From Nodosilinea foveolarum (GTDB lineage: Bacteria > Cyanobacteriota > Cyanobacteriia > Phormidesmidales > Phormidesmidaceae), in contig QBMC01000003.1 in the NCBI GenBank assembly GCA_003242035.1, positions 1 through 64,000 on the forward strand: 64,000 bases of DNA, in the 5' to 3' direction. Positions 9,039-19,059 of this stretch are shown piece after piece. The first letter of the stretch is position 1, and every line of letters starts with the position of its first letter. A model generated the notes under the pieces. That model did no database searches. It saw nothing but the letters and a program-made list of their open reading frames with translations, and was not told the origin of the DNA. The translations under genes and the position numbers were made by a program.

Positions 9039-9893
9039 ATGAAAGTGGGAATTTTGGGCATCGGGTTGATGGGAGGCCCAATGGCACTGAAGCTTCAGGC
9101 GGATGGGTTTGAGGTGATGGCGTGGAATCGAACTTTGAAGAAGCTGACGCCGCTAAGAGAGGCCGGGATTGAGACTACGGAAGTGGCGGGTGGAGCGATC
9201 GCTGCCTGCGATGTCACCATTACAATGCTCAGCGATGCCGCTGCTACCGAAAGCGCACTATTTGCAGACGCTTCGGCCCTGGCAGAGCGCACAATATTAC
9301 AAATGGCGACCATTGCCCCCGAAGAAAGTCGTCTGCTAAAGCAGCAAGTAGAGGCGGCAGGCGGCACCTATTTAGAAGCGCCAGTATTAGGAAGCACTCC
9401 GGAAGTAAAAGACGGCTCGCTGATCGTCATGGTTGGCGCAACGCCCGAGCAGTTTGAGCAGTGGATGCCGGTATTTAAATGCTTTGGCGTGGAGCCTCAG
9501 CTCATGGGGCCAGTGGGCACCGCAGCGGCGACTAAGCTAGCGATGAATCAATTGATTGGGACGTTGACCTCAGCGTTTTCGATGAGCTTGGGATTGGTAC
9601 AGCGAGAAGGCTTAGATCTAGAAAAGTTTATGACGCTGGTGCGAGCGAGTGCGCTGTATGCGCCGCAGTTTGATAAGAAATTGGGTCGGATGTGTGATCG
9701 CAATTTCGAAGATCCAAACTTTCCGACCAAGCACCTACTCAAAGACATGAATTTGTTCGTGCAGGCGGCTGAGAATAAAGATATTGATGCGAGGGTGGCG
9801 GCGGGTGTGAGTGCGATCGCCCAAAAAGCGATCTCTCAAGGTCTAGCCAACAAAGATTATTCGTCCATCTACAGCGCGGTTAATCCGGATTAG
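9039..9893 (+). CDS. NAD(P)-dependent beta-hydroxyacid dehydrogenase family oxidoreductase
   Basis: A 284-residue protein of the 3-hydroxyisobutyrate dehydrogenase/glyoxylate reductase family. The Rossmann motif GILGIGLMGGPMA starts at residue 4. The substrate-binding APVLGSTPEVKDGSL segment and the catalytic-Lys helix GTAAATKLAMNQLIG are both present. Cyanobacterial members of this length often reduce succinic semialdehyde or glyoxylate with NADPH; the exact substrate cannot be read from the sequence. It is convergent with uppS, whose stop lies 23 bases away. Confidence 0.87.
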   Translation: MKVGILGIGLMGGPMALKLQADGFEVMAWNRTLKKLTPLREAGIETTEVAGGAIAACDVTITMLSDAAATESALFADASALAERTILQMATIAPEESRLLKQQVEAAGGTYLEAPVLGSTPEVKDGSLIVMVGATPEQFEQWMPVFKCFGVEPQLMGPVGTAAATKLAMNQLIGTLTSAFSMSLGLVQREGLDLEKFMTLVRASALYAPQFDKKLGRMCDRNFEDPNFPTKHLLKDMNLFVQAAENKDIDARVAAGVSAIAQKAISQGLANKDYSSIYSAVNPD

Positions 9894-9915
9894 ACCGATT
9901 CGAACGGCGTCCTTT

Positions 9916-10716
9916 CTATGCAGTCAGAACAGGCTCTTTTACCCGTTTCGCCACTTGGTTTTTCGCTTCAGTAACCCCATCCTTTGCATTACCGAACCGG
10001 CGATCGCGCTGCTGATAGGTTTGTAGTGCCCGATGAAACTCACCCCGGTCAAAGTCGGGCCAAAAGGCACGGGTAAAGTACATTTCGGTATAGGCCAACT
10101 GCCAGAGTAAGAAGTTGCTCAGGCGCTGTTCGCCGCTGGTGCGAATGAGCAAATCGGGATCGCTGCCTGCGGTATAAAGATGCTGACTAAGTATCTCTTC
10201 GCTAATGGCTTCTGAAGACAGCTCGCCGCGCTCTACTTTTTGGGCGACCTGCTGACAGGCCTGAACAATCTCACTGCGGCTACCGTAGTTAATCGCGACA
10301 TTAAAATCTATGCCGGTGTTATCCGCCGTCTCTTCCATCGCTCTTTTAATCTCTGCTTGCAAGGAAGGAGAGAGGGCTTCAAGCTCGCCAATAAAGCGAA
10401 TACAAACGCCTTCGCGATGCATTTCTTTCAGCTCTTTACGCAGCATTTTTTCAAACAACACCATTAAAAAGTCCACCTCGGACGTGGGCCGCCGCCAGTT
10501 TTCGGTAGAGAAGGCGTAGGCCGTCAGCGCCCCAATGCCCCAGTCTTTGCAGCAGCGCAGCAGATCTTTGAGAATTTTTGCCCCCTGCCGATGGCCGACT
10601 ACACGCGGCAGCCCTCGCTGATTGGCCCAGCGACCGTTGCCGTCCATGATGACAGCGACATGATTCGGCAGGCACTGAGGGTTGAGATCGTCGGGAAGAA
10701 CAGAGTATAGGCTCAT
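9916..10716 (-). CDS. uppS: Isoprenyl transferase (undecaprenyl diphosphate synthase)
   Basis: A 266-residue cis-prenyltransferase. It elongates farnesyl diphosphate with isopentenyl diphosphate to make the C55 lipid carrier for peptidoglycan and polysaccharide synthesis. The catalytic Asp25 lies in [10 protein letters not shown], and the substrate and metal motif [17 protein letters not shown] is near the C-terminus. The length is usual for the family. It is cytosolic and membrane-associated. In many cyanobacteria the gene upstream is a diadenylate cyclase, but here that position is occupied by non-genic sequence. Confidence 0.95.
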   Translation of the reverse strand: MSLYSVLPDDLNPQCLPNHVAVIMDGNGRWANQRGLPRVVGHRQGAKILKDLLRCCKDWGIGALTAYAFSTENWRRPTSEVDFLMVLFEKMLRKELKEMHREGVCIRFIGELEALSPSLQAEIKRAMEETADNTGIDFNVAINYGSRSEIVQACQQVAQKVERGELSSEAISEEILSQHLYTAGSDPDLLIRTSGEQRLSNFLLWQLAYTEMYFTRAFWPDFDRGEFHRALQTYQQRDRRFGNAKDGVTEAKNQVAKRVKEPVLTA

Positions 10717-11210
10717 GGTTTGGCGAGTGTCGAGGTGGGCTCGTAGGAATGGAAAAAGTGGCTGTGGTCGGGTAGCTGAAGGCTATGAGATGGCGCTAAA
10801 AGATAGCCTCAGCGGTTTCCGTGGGTTGGCTTGAGAATTCCCGATGAAGCGGAAAAGCCAGACGGTGATTCCACTGCAAAATCTGATCCATTACCAGGCC
10901 ACAGGCGTAGGCCCAGTCGGTAGGGCTAGATTGCTTTGGCGATGAGACTGACGCGCTCAGATAATCGGCTTCACTCTTAGATTAGTCAGTTAGCGCTTAA
11001 ACGTCAGTCGGAAAAAGTCGGTGGAAGTCTGCTCTTGGCTTTCAGGCAGTGGGCGCTGAGGAGGCGTTCTGCTTGAAGTACCGGTAAAATGATGTTGAAC
11101 CTGCCTAGTCCGTTCGGAACATTGGCTGGGTAGCTGGTAGTCTATGCTTGCAGCGGGCGCATCTACACAGATAACCGTCTAAAAGACAGATCTCGATATC
11201 GTCGGAAACC
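10717..11210. other. Non-genic stretch with a 62-codon open frame lacking a good start
   Basis: On the minus strand 10796-10981 is open and reads ...PTDWAYACGLVMDQILQWN... to a TAG. It is closed upstream by TAA and has only an internal ATG at 10891. The composition looks protein-like, so it may be the 3' end of a lost gene upstream of uppS. The family was not recognised. The rest of the gap shows nothing clear. Confidence 0.3.
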
Positions 11211-13568
11211 ATGGGAATAGATACGGCAATTGAATATGCCGACCAGTTGCTATACGAACGCACTGGCCGACATCTGAGTGATTTGCAAAGCTGTATTATT
11301 CAACAGAGCTGGCAGGGCCAAACTTACGGACAGGTCGCGACGATTGCGGGCTATAGCGAGGGTCATATTAAGGATGTGGCCTCTCAGCTATGGCGGCTAC
11401 TGTCGGAGGCACTGGGCGAGCGCATTACGAAAGGAAATTTGCGATCGCGCCTCATCAACCGCATCAAGCGCACGCTTAAAAAAGCCTCTTCTCTCCATCA
11501 AACTGAATCTTTTAGGGCAGCGACTATCGAAACAATCGTTTCTTTTGCCTCAGCAGTAGCCGCCATTCCAACACCGTTTATTGGCCGCGAGCAAGCACTT
11601 CAGACCCTACAGAATCTTGCTTTGACTCATCTAGCCGTCGTTATTCAAGGCGAGGGTGGAATTGGTAAAACAACGCTGGCTCAGCAGTACTGTCAGCGGT
11701 TTGATCAAACGTTAGAGCTGCTGATGGCGAAAGAATCAGCTAGTATTACGCCGGTCGAAAGCGTGGTGGAGGAGTGGTTACGCCAGTACTTCGATGAGGA
11801 GCCGGGGCGCGAGTTTGGCGTCACGCTGAGTCGCCTAAAGCATCATTTGCAGCAGGGATCGGTGGCTGTGCTGATTGATAATCTGGAACCCGCGTTAGAT
11901 AGTAACGGGCAGTTCATCGCGGCGCATCGGCATTATGCAGAGCTGCTGCGGGTGCTTTGTGCGTCGGGGTCGGGGGCGACAACGATTATGACCAGTCGCG
12001 ATCGCCTTTGCGAACCGGGCGTAACTGTCTATCACTATCGACTGCCAGGGCTGAGCCTAGAAAGCTGGCAACAGTTTTTTCAAGATCGACAGGCCGTGGC
12101 GTTAGAGAGTCTGGCGCGGATGCATCGGGCCTATGGCGGTAATGCTAAGGCATCGGCTGCAAGCGCTAGACGCTGATGCTTACCGTTTGTTTTGTCGGTT
12201 GGGGTGCTATCGCTATCAGGATCGGGCTAGGCTGAAGGCGGCGGCGGCGTTGGCTTTGATGTGGGATATTGATCCTTCGCAGCAGCGGCAGACGCTGAAT
12301 TCTTTGCGCGATCGCTCTCTACTAGAATTTCGTAAGGGCGACTATTGGCTGCATCCGGTGAGTCGAGCAGAGGTTATTCTGCGGCTGCGGCAAGGCACGG
12401 CTCAAAACAAGGCTGAAGACTGGCAGCAGGCGAATCGAGCGGCCGCAAACTATTGGACGAATAGCGTTAGCACGGTGGTTTCGGTCGAAGATGGATTGCA
12501 GGCGTTAGAAGCCTATTATCATTTGATTGCGGCTGAGAATTACGATGCGGCCGCAGCGGTACTGCTGAAAAGTCGGCACAATCAGTGGCAGCAGTTTTGC
12601 CTTTAGCGGCGAGTCTGTATCGCGTTGGATTGTTGCAGCCGGTGGTGAATGCGATCTCGCAGATATTGCCGCATGTGACGGCGGGCCGCAGCGAATTGAA
12701 CAACATTTTGGGCGATGTCTACTGGATTACCGGTCGGATTCATGAGGCGATCGCCTGTTAACAACAAACCCTAGCCGATACCGAGCGCCGACTGTCGATC
12801 CTAAAAACTCAATCTGTTGTACAGAGCGGTGCCGATGAAGCGCTGAAACAACAGATTGGAACGTCTACCCATAAAAGAGATATTTACTATCTTAAGATGC
12901 TGACGGTCGATGCCCATTTGAGCATGGGTTTATATCGAATGGATTTGTGGGAGTTAAGTGAAGCCGCTGAGCAGTTTGAACAGGTTATTGCGCTCGCAGC
13001 GGGAAGCGATCATCAAGCCTGGGCGGACAAGGCGACTGTCGGGCTGGCTTTAGCGCGAGCCTACCTGGGGCAAACGGCGGTGGCCCATGAGCTAGCTCTA
13101 GAGGTCTATCCCCGGTTTGCTACTGGCATAAATGATCGCCACGGTCGCCATGCTTACTTTTTGCAGCTTTTGGGTCAGGCGTTCGATAGCTTGGGCGTAT
13201 TTGATAAGGCGCGATCGCTCTATGCACAGGCGATTAATTTTGCTGAGGCGGGCCATTACGTTCAGGTGCAGGCGAAGGCGCTGACCGGTCTGGCTGTTTT
13301 GGAGCGGCATCGGGTCAATTACGGTGAGGCGGTTCGTCTACACTGTGAGGCTGTAACGCTATGCGAAAAAATTGGGGCAAAGTGCGATTTGGCTGAGGCT
13401 TATTTTCAGATGGGACTGAGCAGACGGTTGGCGAATGAGGCAGAGACGGCGGTGGCTGAGTGTTTTGATCGGGCGATCGCGCTCTTTGCCGATATCCGTG
13501 CACCTCAGCAGGTGGCGCGAGTAGCCGCCGCGCAGAAAATCAGAGGTACGAACACTTTCTCCGAGTGA
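11211..13568 (+). pseudogene. Decayed NB-ARC (STAND) ATPase with C-terminal TPRs
   Basis: The first part (11211-12176) carries the cyanobacterial N-terminal helical module (LSDLQSCIIQQSW, LWRLLSEALGE). It continues into an NB-ARC domain with P-loop VIQGEGGIGKTTLAQQY, Walker B VAVLIDNLEPALD and the sensor TIMTSRDRL. It then runs out of frame after MHRAYGGNAKA. The product resumes in another frame at about 12150 (DADAYRLFCRLGCYRYQD) with about 30-40 residues missing between. A second frameshift near 12597 returns to the original frame, and a TAA at 12759-12761 replaces an expected codon in EAIAC-QQTLAD. TPR-like helices follow from 12897. Three independent lesions make an intact protein impossible. 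Intact relatives act as nucleotide-driven sensors, some in conflict systems. Confidence 0.85.
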
Positions 13569-13633
13569 ATTCCCGGAAATGAGCTGGCAGGTTCTGATGA
13601 ATAAACTAACCCCTTCTACAACAGTTTAATTGT

Positions 13634-14713
13634 ATGAATGACGCTACTTGTTTTAGTTCTATCCGGTCAGGTTCTAGGCGTTCGGGTTCTGTGCGTTTGG
13701 GGGCGATCACCGCACTGATAATGCTGACGGGCGCTCCTTTATCAACGGCGGCCTACGGCGCTCAATCGTCCTCGGCAAAAGAGGCGGCTTATACTGCTCA
13801 GCTCACCGAGTCTGCTGATGATACTTACGAGGCGATTGTAGAAGCCGGACAACAACAGCTTGATGCGGGAGAGTACGAGCGCGCACTGGCTACGTTTGAA
13901 GGAGCGATCGCCCAATATCCTGATGCGGCTCGGCTGTCTGTCGGTAAAGGAGAATCGCTGTACGGACTGGGCCAATTTGAGGCAGCGGTAGTGGCCTTTA
14001 AGACCGCAACCGAGCAGTCACCCGACTATTTGTACGCTTGGGTTTGGCTGGGCAACGCCTACGACGACAGCCAACAGCTAGACCTAGCGCTCGATGCCTA
14101 TTCTACGGCGAGTCGGCTCGATGCTACGAACCCCATGCCCTACTATCATCGTGGCATTGCGCTGTGGTACGCCGACCGAGACGCTGAGGCCGAAGCTGAC
14201 TTTCGCAATACCGTAGACATTGCGCCTGACTTTCCGAATGCCTGGATGTGGCTAGGCCGCAGCTTGGGAGAGCAGGAAAAGTACGAGGATGCGCTAGCTG
14301 CTTTTGACCAGGCGATCGCGATAGAACCGGGTCATTTGGGTGCTTTGTTTGGTCAAGGTCGCTCCCTGCTAGAGCTAGGCCAGTCTAAGGCGTCGGTGAA
14401 GGCTTTTGACAGTTACTTGTTACAGGATTCAGAATCTGCTCAGGCTTGGTTCTATCGAGGTAACGGACTGTTGGCGCAGGCGCAGTCCGAAGATGCGTTA
14501 GCTTCCTATGAGCGATCGCTGGCAATCAATCCTAACGAGGGCACGTTTTACAACAAAGGTCTGGCGTTGACTAGCTTAGAGCGCTATGACGAGGCGATCG
14601 CAGCTTTTGAACAGGTAATTGTGATTAATCCAGAAAACGCAGATGCCCGCGAACAGGTGGAAGCGCTAAAACAGCTAAAAGCTCAAGCTAAGCTAGCAGT
14701 TGCAGTGTATTAA
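13634..14713 (+). CDS. Exported tetratricopeptide-repeat protein
   Basis: A 359-residue protein with an N-terminal signal peptide: an Arg/Ser-rich n-region, hydrophobic ITALIMLTGAPLSTAAYG, and probable cleavage after AYGA. It is followed by about seven TPR units (for example AWVWLGNAYDDSQQLDLALDAY and AWMWLGRSLGEQEKYEDALAAF). TPR solenoids bind partner proteins; here it would work in the periplasm or thylakoid lumen. The start ATG was chosen because it gives the signal peptide directly. No catalytic domain is seen. It stands 65 bases after the decayed STAND gene and is complete. Confidence 0.8.
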   Translation: MNDATCFSSIRSGSRRSGSVRLGAITALIMLTGAPLSTAAYGAQSSSAKEAAYTAQLTESADDTYEAIVEAGQQQLDAGEYERALATFEGAIAQYPDAARLSVGKGESLYGLGQFEAAVVAFKTATEQSPDYLYAWVWLGNAYDDSQQLDLALDAYSTASRLDATNPMPYYHRGIALWYADRDAEAEADFRNTVDIAPDFPNAWMWLGRSLGEQEKYEDALAAFDQAIAIEPGHLGALFGQGRSLLELGQSKASVKAFDSYLLQDSESAQAWFYRGNGLLAQAQSEDALASYERSLAINPNEGTFYNKGLALTSLERYDEAIAAFEQVIVINPENADAREQVEALKQLKAQAKLAVAVY

Positions 14714-14933
14714 GCCTTCAACCTTCAGCGTTATGACGAAGATCTTGACATGCTACGCAGCCATCTCAATTTCGCCGCTTTGATCAAAAAGAAGCCTAAC
14801 GACTGATCTTCAGATGTTTCCATTAGCCTATGTAGGAGTAGCCCTCGCAGCCCTTGGAGATGATACGCTAATACGTAATTATTCGCCGTAGTCTGTTTGT
14901 TACAGAGTCCGGCACACAGGAGCGTTCGAGTCT

Positions 14934-15800
14934 ATGCGTTGGAAAGAGGGCCGTCGTAGCGCAAACGTTCAAGACCGTCGCGGGATGGGCGGTGGCTATA
15001 GTCGCGGTGGCGGTAGCCCGATGGTTGTCGGCGGCGGTGGATTGGGCATGATCGTCGTCGCTATTGTCATCGCGCTATTAGGCGGCGACCCGACAATCCT
15101 ACTCGACTCGTCTCCGCCAGTGAGCCGTACCCCTAGCAGCGGTCAATATCAGGCTAGCTCCCCCCAAGAAGACGAGCTGGCAGACTTTACCTCTGTTGTC
15201 TTAGCAGACACAGAAGACACCTGGGACAAAATTTTCCCCAAGGAGTTTGGCAGCAACTACCAGCACCCCGGACTCGTTTTATTTACCGGCGCGGTGCAGT
15301 CGGCCTGTGGCACCGCGCAATCCGCAGTTGGCCCGTTTTACTGCCCCGCCGACCAGCAAGTTTATATTGACCTGGACTTTTACCAGGACTTGAAGAATCA
15401 GCTAGGTGCACCTGGCGACTTCGCGCAAGCGTATGTGATTGCTCATGAGGTAGGCCATCACGTGCAAAATCTGCTGGGCATTTCCGACCAGGTACGTCAG
15501 GCCCAAAGAAGAGTAAGCAAAACTGAGGCCAATCAGCTATCGGTGCGGCAGGAGCTTCAGGCCGATTGCTTTGCCGGTGTGTGGGGTGCTAGCGCCCAAG
15601 GCCGGGGTCTTTTGGAAGCGGGTGATGTGGATGAAGCGCTGAACGCGGCCAGCCAGATCGGAGACGACAAGTTGCAGAAGCGTCAACAAGGCTATGTCAA
15701 CCCAGATTCTTTTACTCATGGGAGCGCCGAGCAAAGACAAGAATGGTTCCAGCGCGGCTTTTCGTCTGGCGATGTGGATCAGTGCGATACCTTTAGTTAG
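14934..15800 (+). CDS. Neutral zinc metallopeptidase, YpfJ family
   Basis: A 288-residue protein. It has a basic N-terminus (MRWKEGRRSANVQDRRG), a Gly-rich segment, and one membrane anchor at about 35-55 (GMIVVAIVIALLGG). The catalytic domain carries HEVGHHVQNLLG (HExxH) and the downstream Glu ligand in QELQADCFAGVWG. These are the hallmarks of the YpfJ/putative neutral zinc metallopeptidase family (Pfam PF04228). It is probably membrane-anchored with the protease outside the cytoplasm. Its substrates are unknown. Confidence 0.88.
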   Translation: MRWKEGRRSANVQDRRGMGGGYSRGGGSPMVVGGGGLGMIVVAIVIALLGGDPTILLDSSPPVSRTPSSGQYQASSPQEDELADFTSVVLADTEDTWDKIFPKEFGSNYQHPGLVLFTGAVQSACGTAQSAVGPFYCPADQQVYIDLDFYQDLKNQLGAPGDFAQAYVIAHEVGHHVQNLLGISDQVRQAQRRVSKTEANQLSVRQELQADCFAGVWGASAQGRGLLEAGDVDEALNAASQIGDDKLQKRQQGYVNPDSFTHGSAEQRQEWFQRGFSSGDVDQCDTFS

Positions 15801-15822
15801 CTGTCTTGGTACAGGCGCTAGC

Positions 15823-17298
15823 CTAACTCCGTCGAGATTTTTTCTTATCCCAAGCCTCCTGATAGCGTTGTTCATTCACCTCTACCGACTTCTGCAAGTC
15901 AACAACCGGATTGGGATAGTCCACCCCAATTCGAATATCGAAACGCTTTTGCTCTACCGGCTGCAATTTCCAGGGCGCATGTACCTTTTTTGCCGGAACC
16001 TGTTCTAGTTCGGGCAGCCAGTGCTTCACATATTTGCCTTCTGGGTCGTAGTCTTTAGACTGCTTTGGAATGTTGAAGTAGCGAAACCCCCGCGCATCGT
16101 TCCCTACGCCCGCCGTGTAGTTCCAGTTACCCCAGTTACTACACACGTCATAGTCAATCAGCAGCGACTCGAACCATTCCGCGCCCATTTGCCAGTCAAT
16201 GCCCAAATTCTTGGTTAAAAAGCTTGCCACGTTTTGCCGACCCCGGTTAGACATATACCCAGTCGCGGCAATCTCTTTCATATTGGCATCTACCAGCGGA
16301 TAGCCCGTTTCGCCATCGCGCCATTTGTCGAAACGCTTCCAGTCTTCTTGCCATTTTATCGGCAGTCCGCGAATGCCGCCTTTGCGAAAGATCTTGCGGC
16401 CATACTTGTGGCACACAAATCGAAAGTAATCTCTCCATAGCAGCTCGAATACCATCCAGTAGGTAGAGTTGTTCTTTCTTCGCTGCTGCTCGTACTTTTG
16501 CACTTCCTCGTATATTTTTCTAGGAGAAAGCGATCCGTTGGCTAGCCAGGGAGAGAATTTTGAGGAATAGTCGGCTCCCAACATTTCGTTGCGAGTTTCT
16601 TTGTAAACTTGCAGTCGGTCGGCGTCCCAGAAGTAGTGCTGTAAGCGAGCAAAGGCTTCTGTTTCGCCTCCTTTGAATGGTAAGACGCCTTTGGGATCTA
16701 TTTTGGGTTGTTCTAAGTTGAAGTGGGCGATCGCTGGAACCTCACCCACTTCAATCTCTTTCGGCAACGCCGATAGTCTTTCTGGGGTTGGAAACGCTGG
16801 CGTAATCTGACTCTCTTTCTCTACGGCCTTTCGAAATTGAGTAAAAACCTCAGGCAGCTTTTTAATCTCAAAAGGCAAATCGTCAGGATGGTAAAGCGTG
16901 GCTCCCCAATAGACTTCAGAGCTTACTTTCATTTCAGCCAGGACTTTTTCTACCGCCCGCTCTATCTGTGTCTCCTCTGAAGTAACTTCTTCATGCCAGT
17001 ACACAGCGTCTATACCCAGTGCTTTCACCAATGCTGGAATTTCTTCTTCAGGTTTGCCCTGGCGAATAACCAGATCGCTACCTTTTTTCCGAAGCTGCTG
17101 CCTCAAGTCTGCAACCGCTTCTATCAAAAACTGAGCGCGGTAAGCACCGGTTTTAGGGAAGCCAAAAGGTGTTTCACCAAAGTGTCTAGGGTCGAAACAA
17201 TAGAGCGGAATGATATCGGCTTGCTTTTCTAACGCTCGGTGAAGCGGCTCGTGATCGTGTAGGCGAAGGTCGTTGCGAAGCCAGAGGAGAATGCGCAT
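15823..17298 (-). CDS. Cryptochrome DASH / photolyase-family flavoprotein
   Basis: A 491-residue protein starting at the ATG at 17298; the frame extends further upstream but without similarity. It has an N-terminal antenna domain (MRILLWLRNDLRLHDHEPL) and a C-terminal FAD domain. CRY-DASH signatures include ESLLIDYDVCSNWGNWNY, GVGNDARGFRYFN and YVKHWLPEL. CRY-DASH proteins bind FAD and a folate antenna and repair pyrimidine dimers in single-stranded DNA or act in blue-light signalling. It is divergent from nuiA, with 103 bases between the starts. A second, iron-sulfur photolyase-family gene lies at 22816. Confidence 0.9.
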   Translation of the reverse strand: MRILLWLRNDLRLHDHEPLHRALEKQADIIPLYCFDPRHFGETPFGFPKTGAYRAQFLIEAVADLRQQLRKKGSDLVIRQGKPEEEIPALVKALGIDAVYWHEEVTSEETQIERAVEKVLAEMKVSSEVYWGATLYHPDDLPFEIKKLPEVFTQFRKAVEKESQITPAFPTPERLSALPKEIEVGEVPAIAHFNLEQPKIDPKGVLPFKGGETEAFARLQHYFWDADRLQVYKETRNEMLGADYSSKFSPWLANGSLSPRKIYEEVQKYEQQRRKNNSTYWMVFELLWRDYFRFVCHKYGRKIFRKGGIRGLPIKWQEDWKRFDKWRDGETGYPLVDANMKEIAATGYMSNRGRQNVASFLTKNLGIDWQMGAEWFESLLIDYDVCSNWGNWNYTAGVGNDARGFRYFNIPKQSKDYDPEGKYVKHWLPELEQVPAKKVHAPWKLQPVEQKRFDIRIGVDYPNPVVDLQKSVEVNEQRYQEAWDKKKSRRS

Positions 17299-17401
17299 AG
17301 AAAACGTAAGGGCGTCACCTGCTGTGCGCCTAATGCAAAGAGTCAGATCGGAATGATAGGCTGACAGTAGAGATAGTCGCGACTGCACAGAGACAGAGAA
17401 A

Positions 17402-17821
17402 ATGCCTGTAAAAGACAAATTGACAGACGGTCTGAAAGAACGGCTAGAGAATGCCTGTAAGGATTTGTGGTGGAGCAGCGAAGCGGACTATCCGGTAAAA
17501 GTTGTTTGGCAACCTAGTGTAGTGGGCGATCGCAATCCAACGGTAATTAACCAATGGATTAGCTCTGTTCACGAAGAAAGTAAAATAGAAAAAGTCGATC
17601 TTAATGACTTTTTTGAGCGAGCAACAACCCCTAAAAGCTGGCACACAAAAGACGATAAGGTACAGCTTTCAAGACTAAAGTGCCTTAAAGAACTTCTAAA
17701 CGCAGAACTCTCTGCTCTACAGGTTTATCGCTGCGGCGAAGTCGAGATCGCCGCGTACGTTTTGGGCTATTCGACAGAGGGCGTACTTGCTGGCGTACAG
17801 ACGGTCTTGGTGGAGACTTGA
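17402..17821 (+). CDS. nuiA: Nuclease A inhibitor family protein (NuiA-like)
   Basis: A 139-residue protein resembling Anabaena NuiA, which plugs the active site of the secreted nuclease NucA. Shared features are the N-terminal SSEADYPVKV segment, VDLNDFFERATTPKSW, VYRCGEVEIAAYVLGYST, and the terminal ...AGVQTVLVET, ending in the same VET as NuiA. The inhibitor's C-terminal Thr contacts the nuclease metal in the known complex; the matching terminus is seen here, and the contact itself is inferred. The stop is one base from the stop of a NucA-like nuclease gene on the other strand, strongly suggesting a matched pair. Confidence 0.85.
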   Translation: MPVKDKLTDGLKERLENACKDLWWSSEADYPVKVVWQPSVVGDRNPTVINQWISSVHEESKIEKVDLNDFFERATTPKSWHTKDDKVQLSRLKCLKELLNAELSALQVYRCGEVEIAAYVLGYSTEGVLAGVQTVLVET

Positions 17822-17822
17822 C

Positions 17823-18827
17823 CTATCGACTTTCTATGGCAGCTTGAATGTCTGCTGGAACCTCTGAAAGTAAATCGTAACCAGTGGCGATTTCGATACG
17901 ATCTACGGTGGTGCGGTAGGTTTGCCAGTCGGCTTCGATGCGATCGCTATTCGGCATATCCACCGCAATCACTGCCGTATCCCGGCTAATCCCAGCATTT
18001 ATATCGTCCAGTACCACGATCACCTTCCAAACGCGCCCTGGCACCGTCACCCGGCCCACCTTTCCCTGATCGCCATACAAGCCGCCAATAACGTACAGCG
18101 CTTTACCGTCCTGATAAATCAGATCGCGGCCATATTGCTCTAGTTCCTTCCATGGCCCTCGGTTATTTTCGCTGGCCTGCGGGAGAATATTCGTCATTAA
18201 AAAGGTGGCGGAGTTGTCTTGAGACGTATTGGTGCGATCGCCCGAGGGAACCATATGCCCCCGGTCGTATCCGCTGCGACGATACTCTCCCGGTGTCGCC
18301 TGATAGAATCCCTTCGGCAGTCCACCATCGGGCCTGAAGTCGTCTTGTCTATCTGTACGGCCCAACCAGCGATTATCTACGCGCCAGCTAGCCCAATTCA
18401 ACACATTGCGGCTTTTGCTGTAAGACAAGACGTATTGCGATCGCTCTATCAGCCAATTGTCGGGATTGTCCTTTCCCGCATTGCTCGGATTACCAAAGGT
18501 CAGATGCTCGCTATTGGAAAAATAGGTCGGTGCGTCTAAGCCAACGGCCACTGCGGGTAGGCTTTCGCAAGCGGTGCCATTGCGATCGCCATCCAGATTG
18601 TAAACATCGTCTTCAAAGGCGACCAAAACCGTTTGCGCCTGAGCCTGGTTGGTAAAGTCGCTACAGTCGCAAACGATGTCCGCGCAGGGCGGTAGGCTGG
18701 CGTAAATGTCTGATGCTGATAGGCGATCGCAGCTACTAAGACCTAGAACAGCGGCGATCGCTAGCCAGCTAAACCGCCAGATAGACGGTGATGAGAGCAG
18801 CAGAGAGAAGGGGCTTAGCCTGGACAT
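17823..18827 (-). CDS. NucA-like non-specific DNA/RNA endonuclease with Excalibur-like domain, lipoprotein or secreted
   Basis: A 334-residue protein. The N-terminus is a signal sequence with lipobox-like LSSC (Cys33), so it is probably exported. Residues about 47-90 hold an Excalibur-type calcium motif (CDCSDF ... LDGDRNGTACESL). Residues about 100-325 are a beta-beta-alpha-metal nuclease: DRGHMVPSGDRT with general base His191, MTNILPQ, and NNRGPWKELE with metal ligand Asn222 and Glu230, spaced as in Anabaena NucA (Asn155, Glu163). It would degrade DNA and RNA outside the cytoplasm. The neighbouring nuiA would protect the cytoplasm from unexported enzyme. The extra Excalibur-like domain is not part of Anabaena NucA. 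Confidence 0.88.
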   Translation of the reverse strand: MSRLSPFSLLLSSPSIWRFSWLAIAAVLGLSSCDRLSASDIYASLPPCADIVCDCSDFTNQAQAQTVLVAFEDDVYNLDGDRNGTACESLPAVAVGLDAPTYFSNSEHLTFGNPSNAGKDNPDNWLIERSQYVLSYSKSRNVLNWASWRVDNRWLGRTDRQDDFRPDGGLPKGFYQATPGEYRRSGYDRGHMVPSGDRTNTSQDNSATFLMTNILPQASENNRGPWKELEQYGRDLIYQDGKALYVIGGLYGDQGKVGRVTVPGRVWKVIVVLDDINAGISRDTAVIAVDMPNSDRIEADWQTYRTTVDRIEIATGYDLLSEVPADIQAAIESR

Positions 18828-18960
18828 TAAAGTAACGGCAGTCAGTGAACAGCGGATAGATGGACTTACGGTTTAATACGTACGTTCTATCAAACTATCA
18901 TCTGTAGCGCTGATGACAAAAGCCTTGCTCAAGAATGAGTCCACTAAAAAGCCAGAGCGG

Positions 18961-18966
18961 TATACT
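18961..18966 (+). promoter_or_regulatory. Possible -10 box of the sodN promoter
   Basis: TATACT lies 94 bases before the sodN start. No good -35 box is found at 16-18 bases upstream. The leader then contains a C8/G5 palindrome (around 18977-18991). This is weak evidence. Confidence 0.3.
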
Positions 18967-19059
18967 AAAGTCATACCCCCCCCAGGGGGATCTGTGATGA
19001 CTCATCCGAGCCAATCTGATTCCTCGGAGGGGATGCTGTTTACAAAATAACAAGACCCT

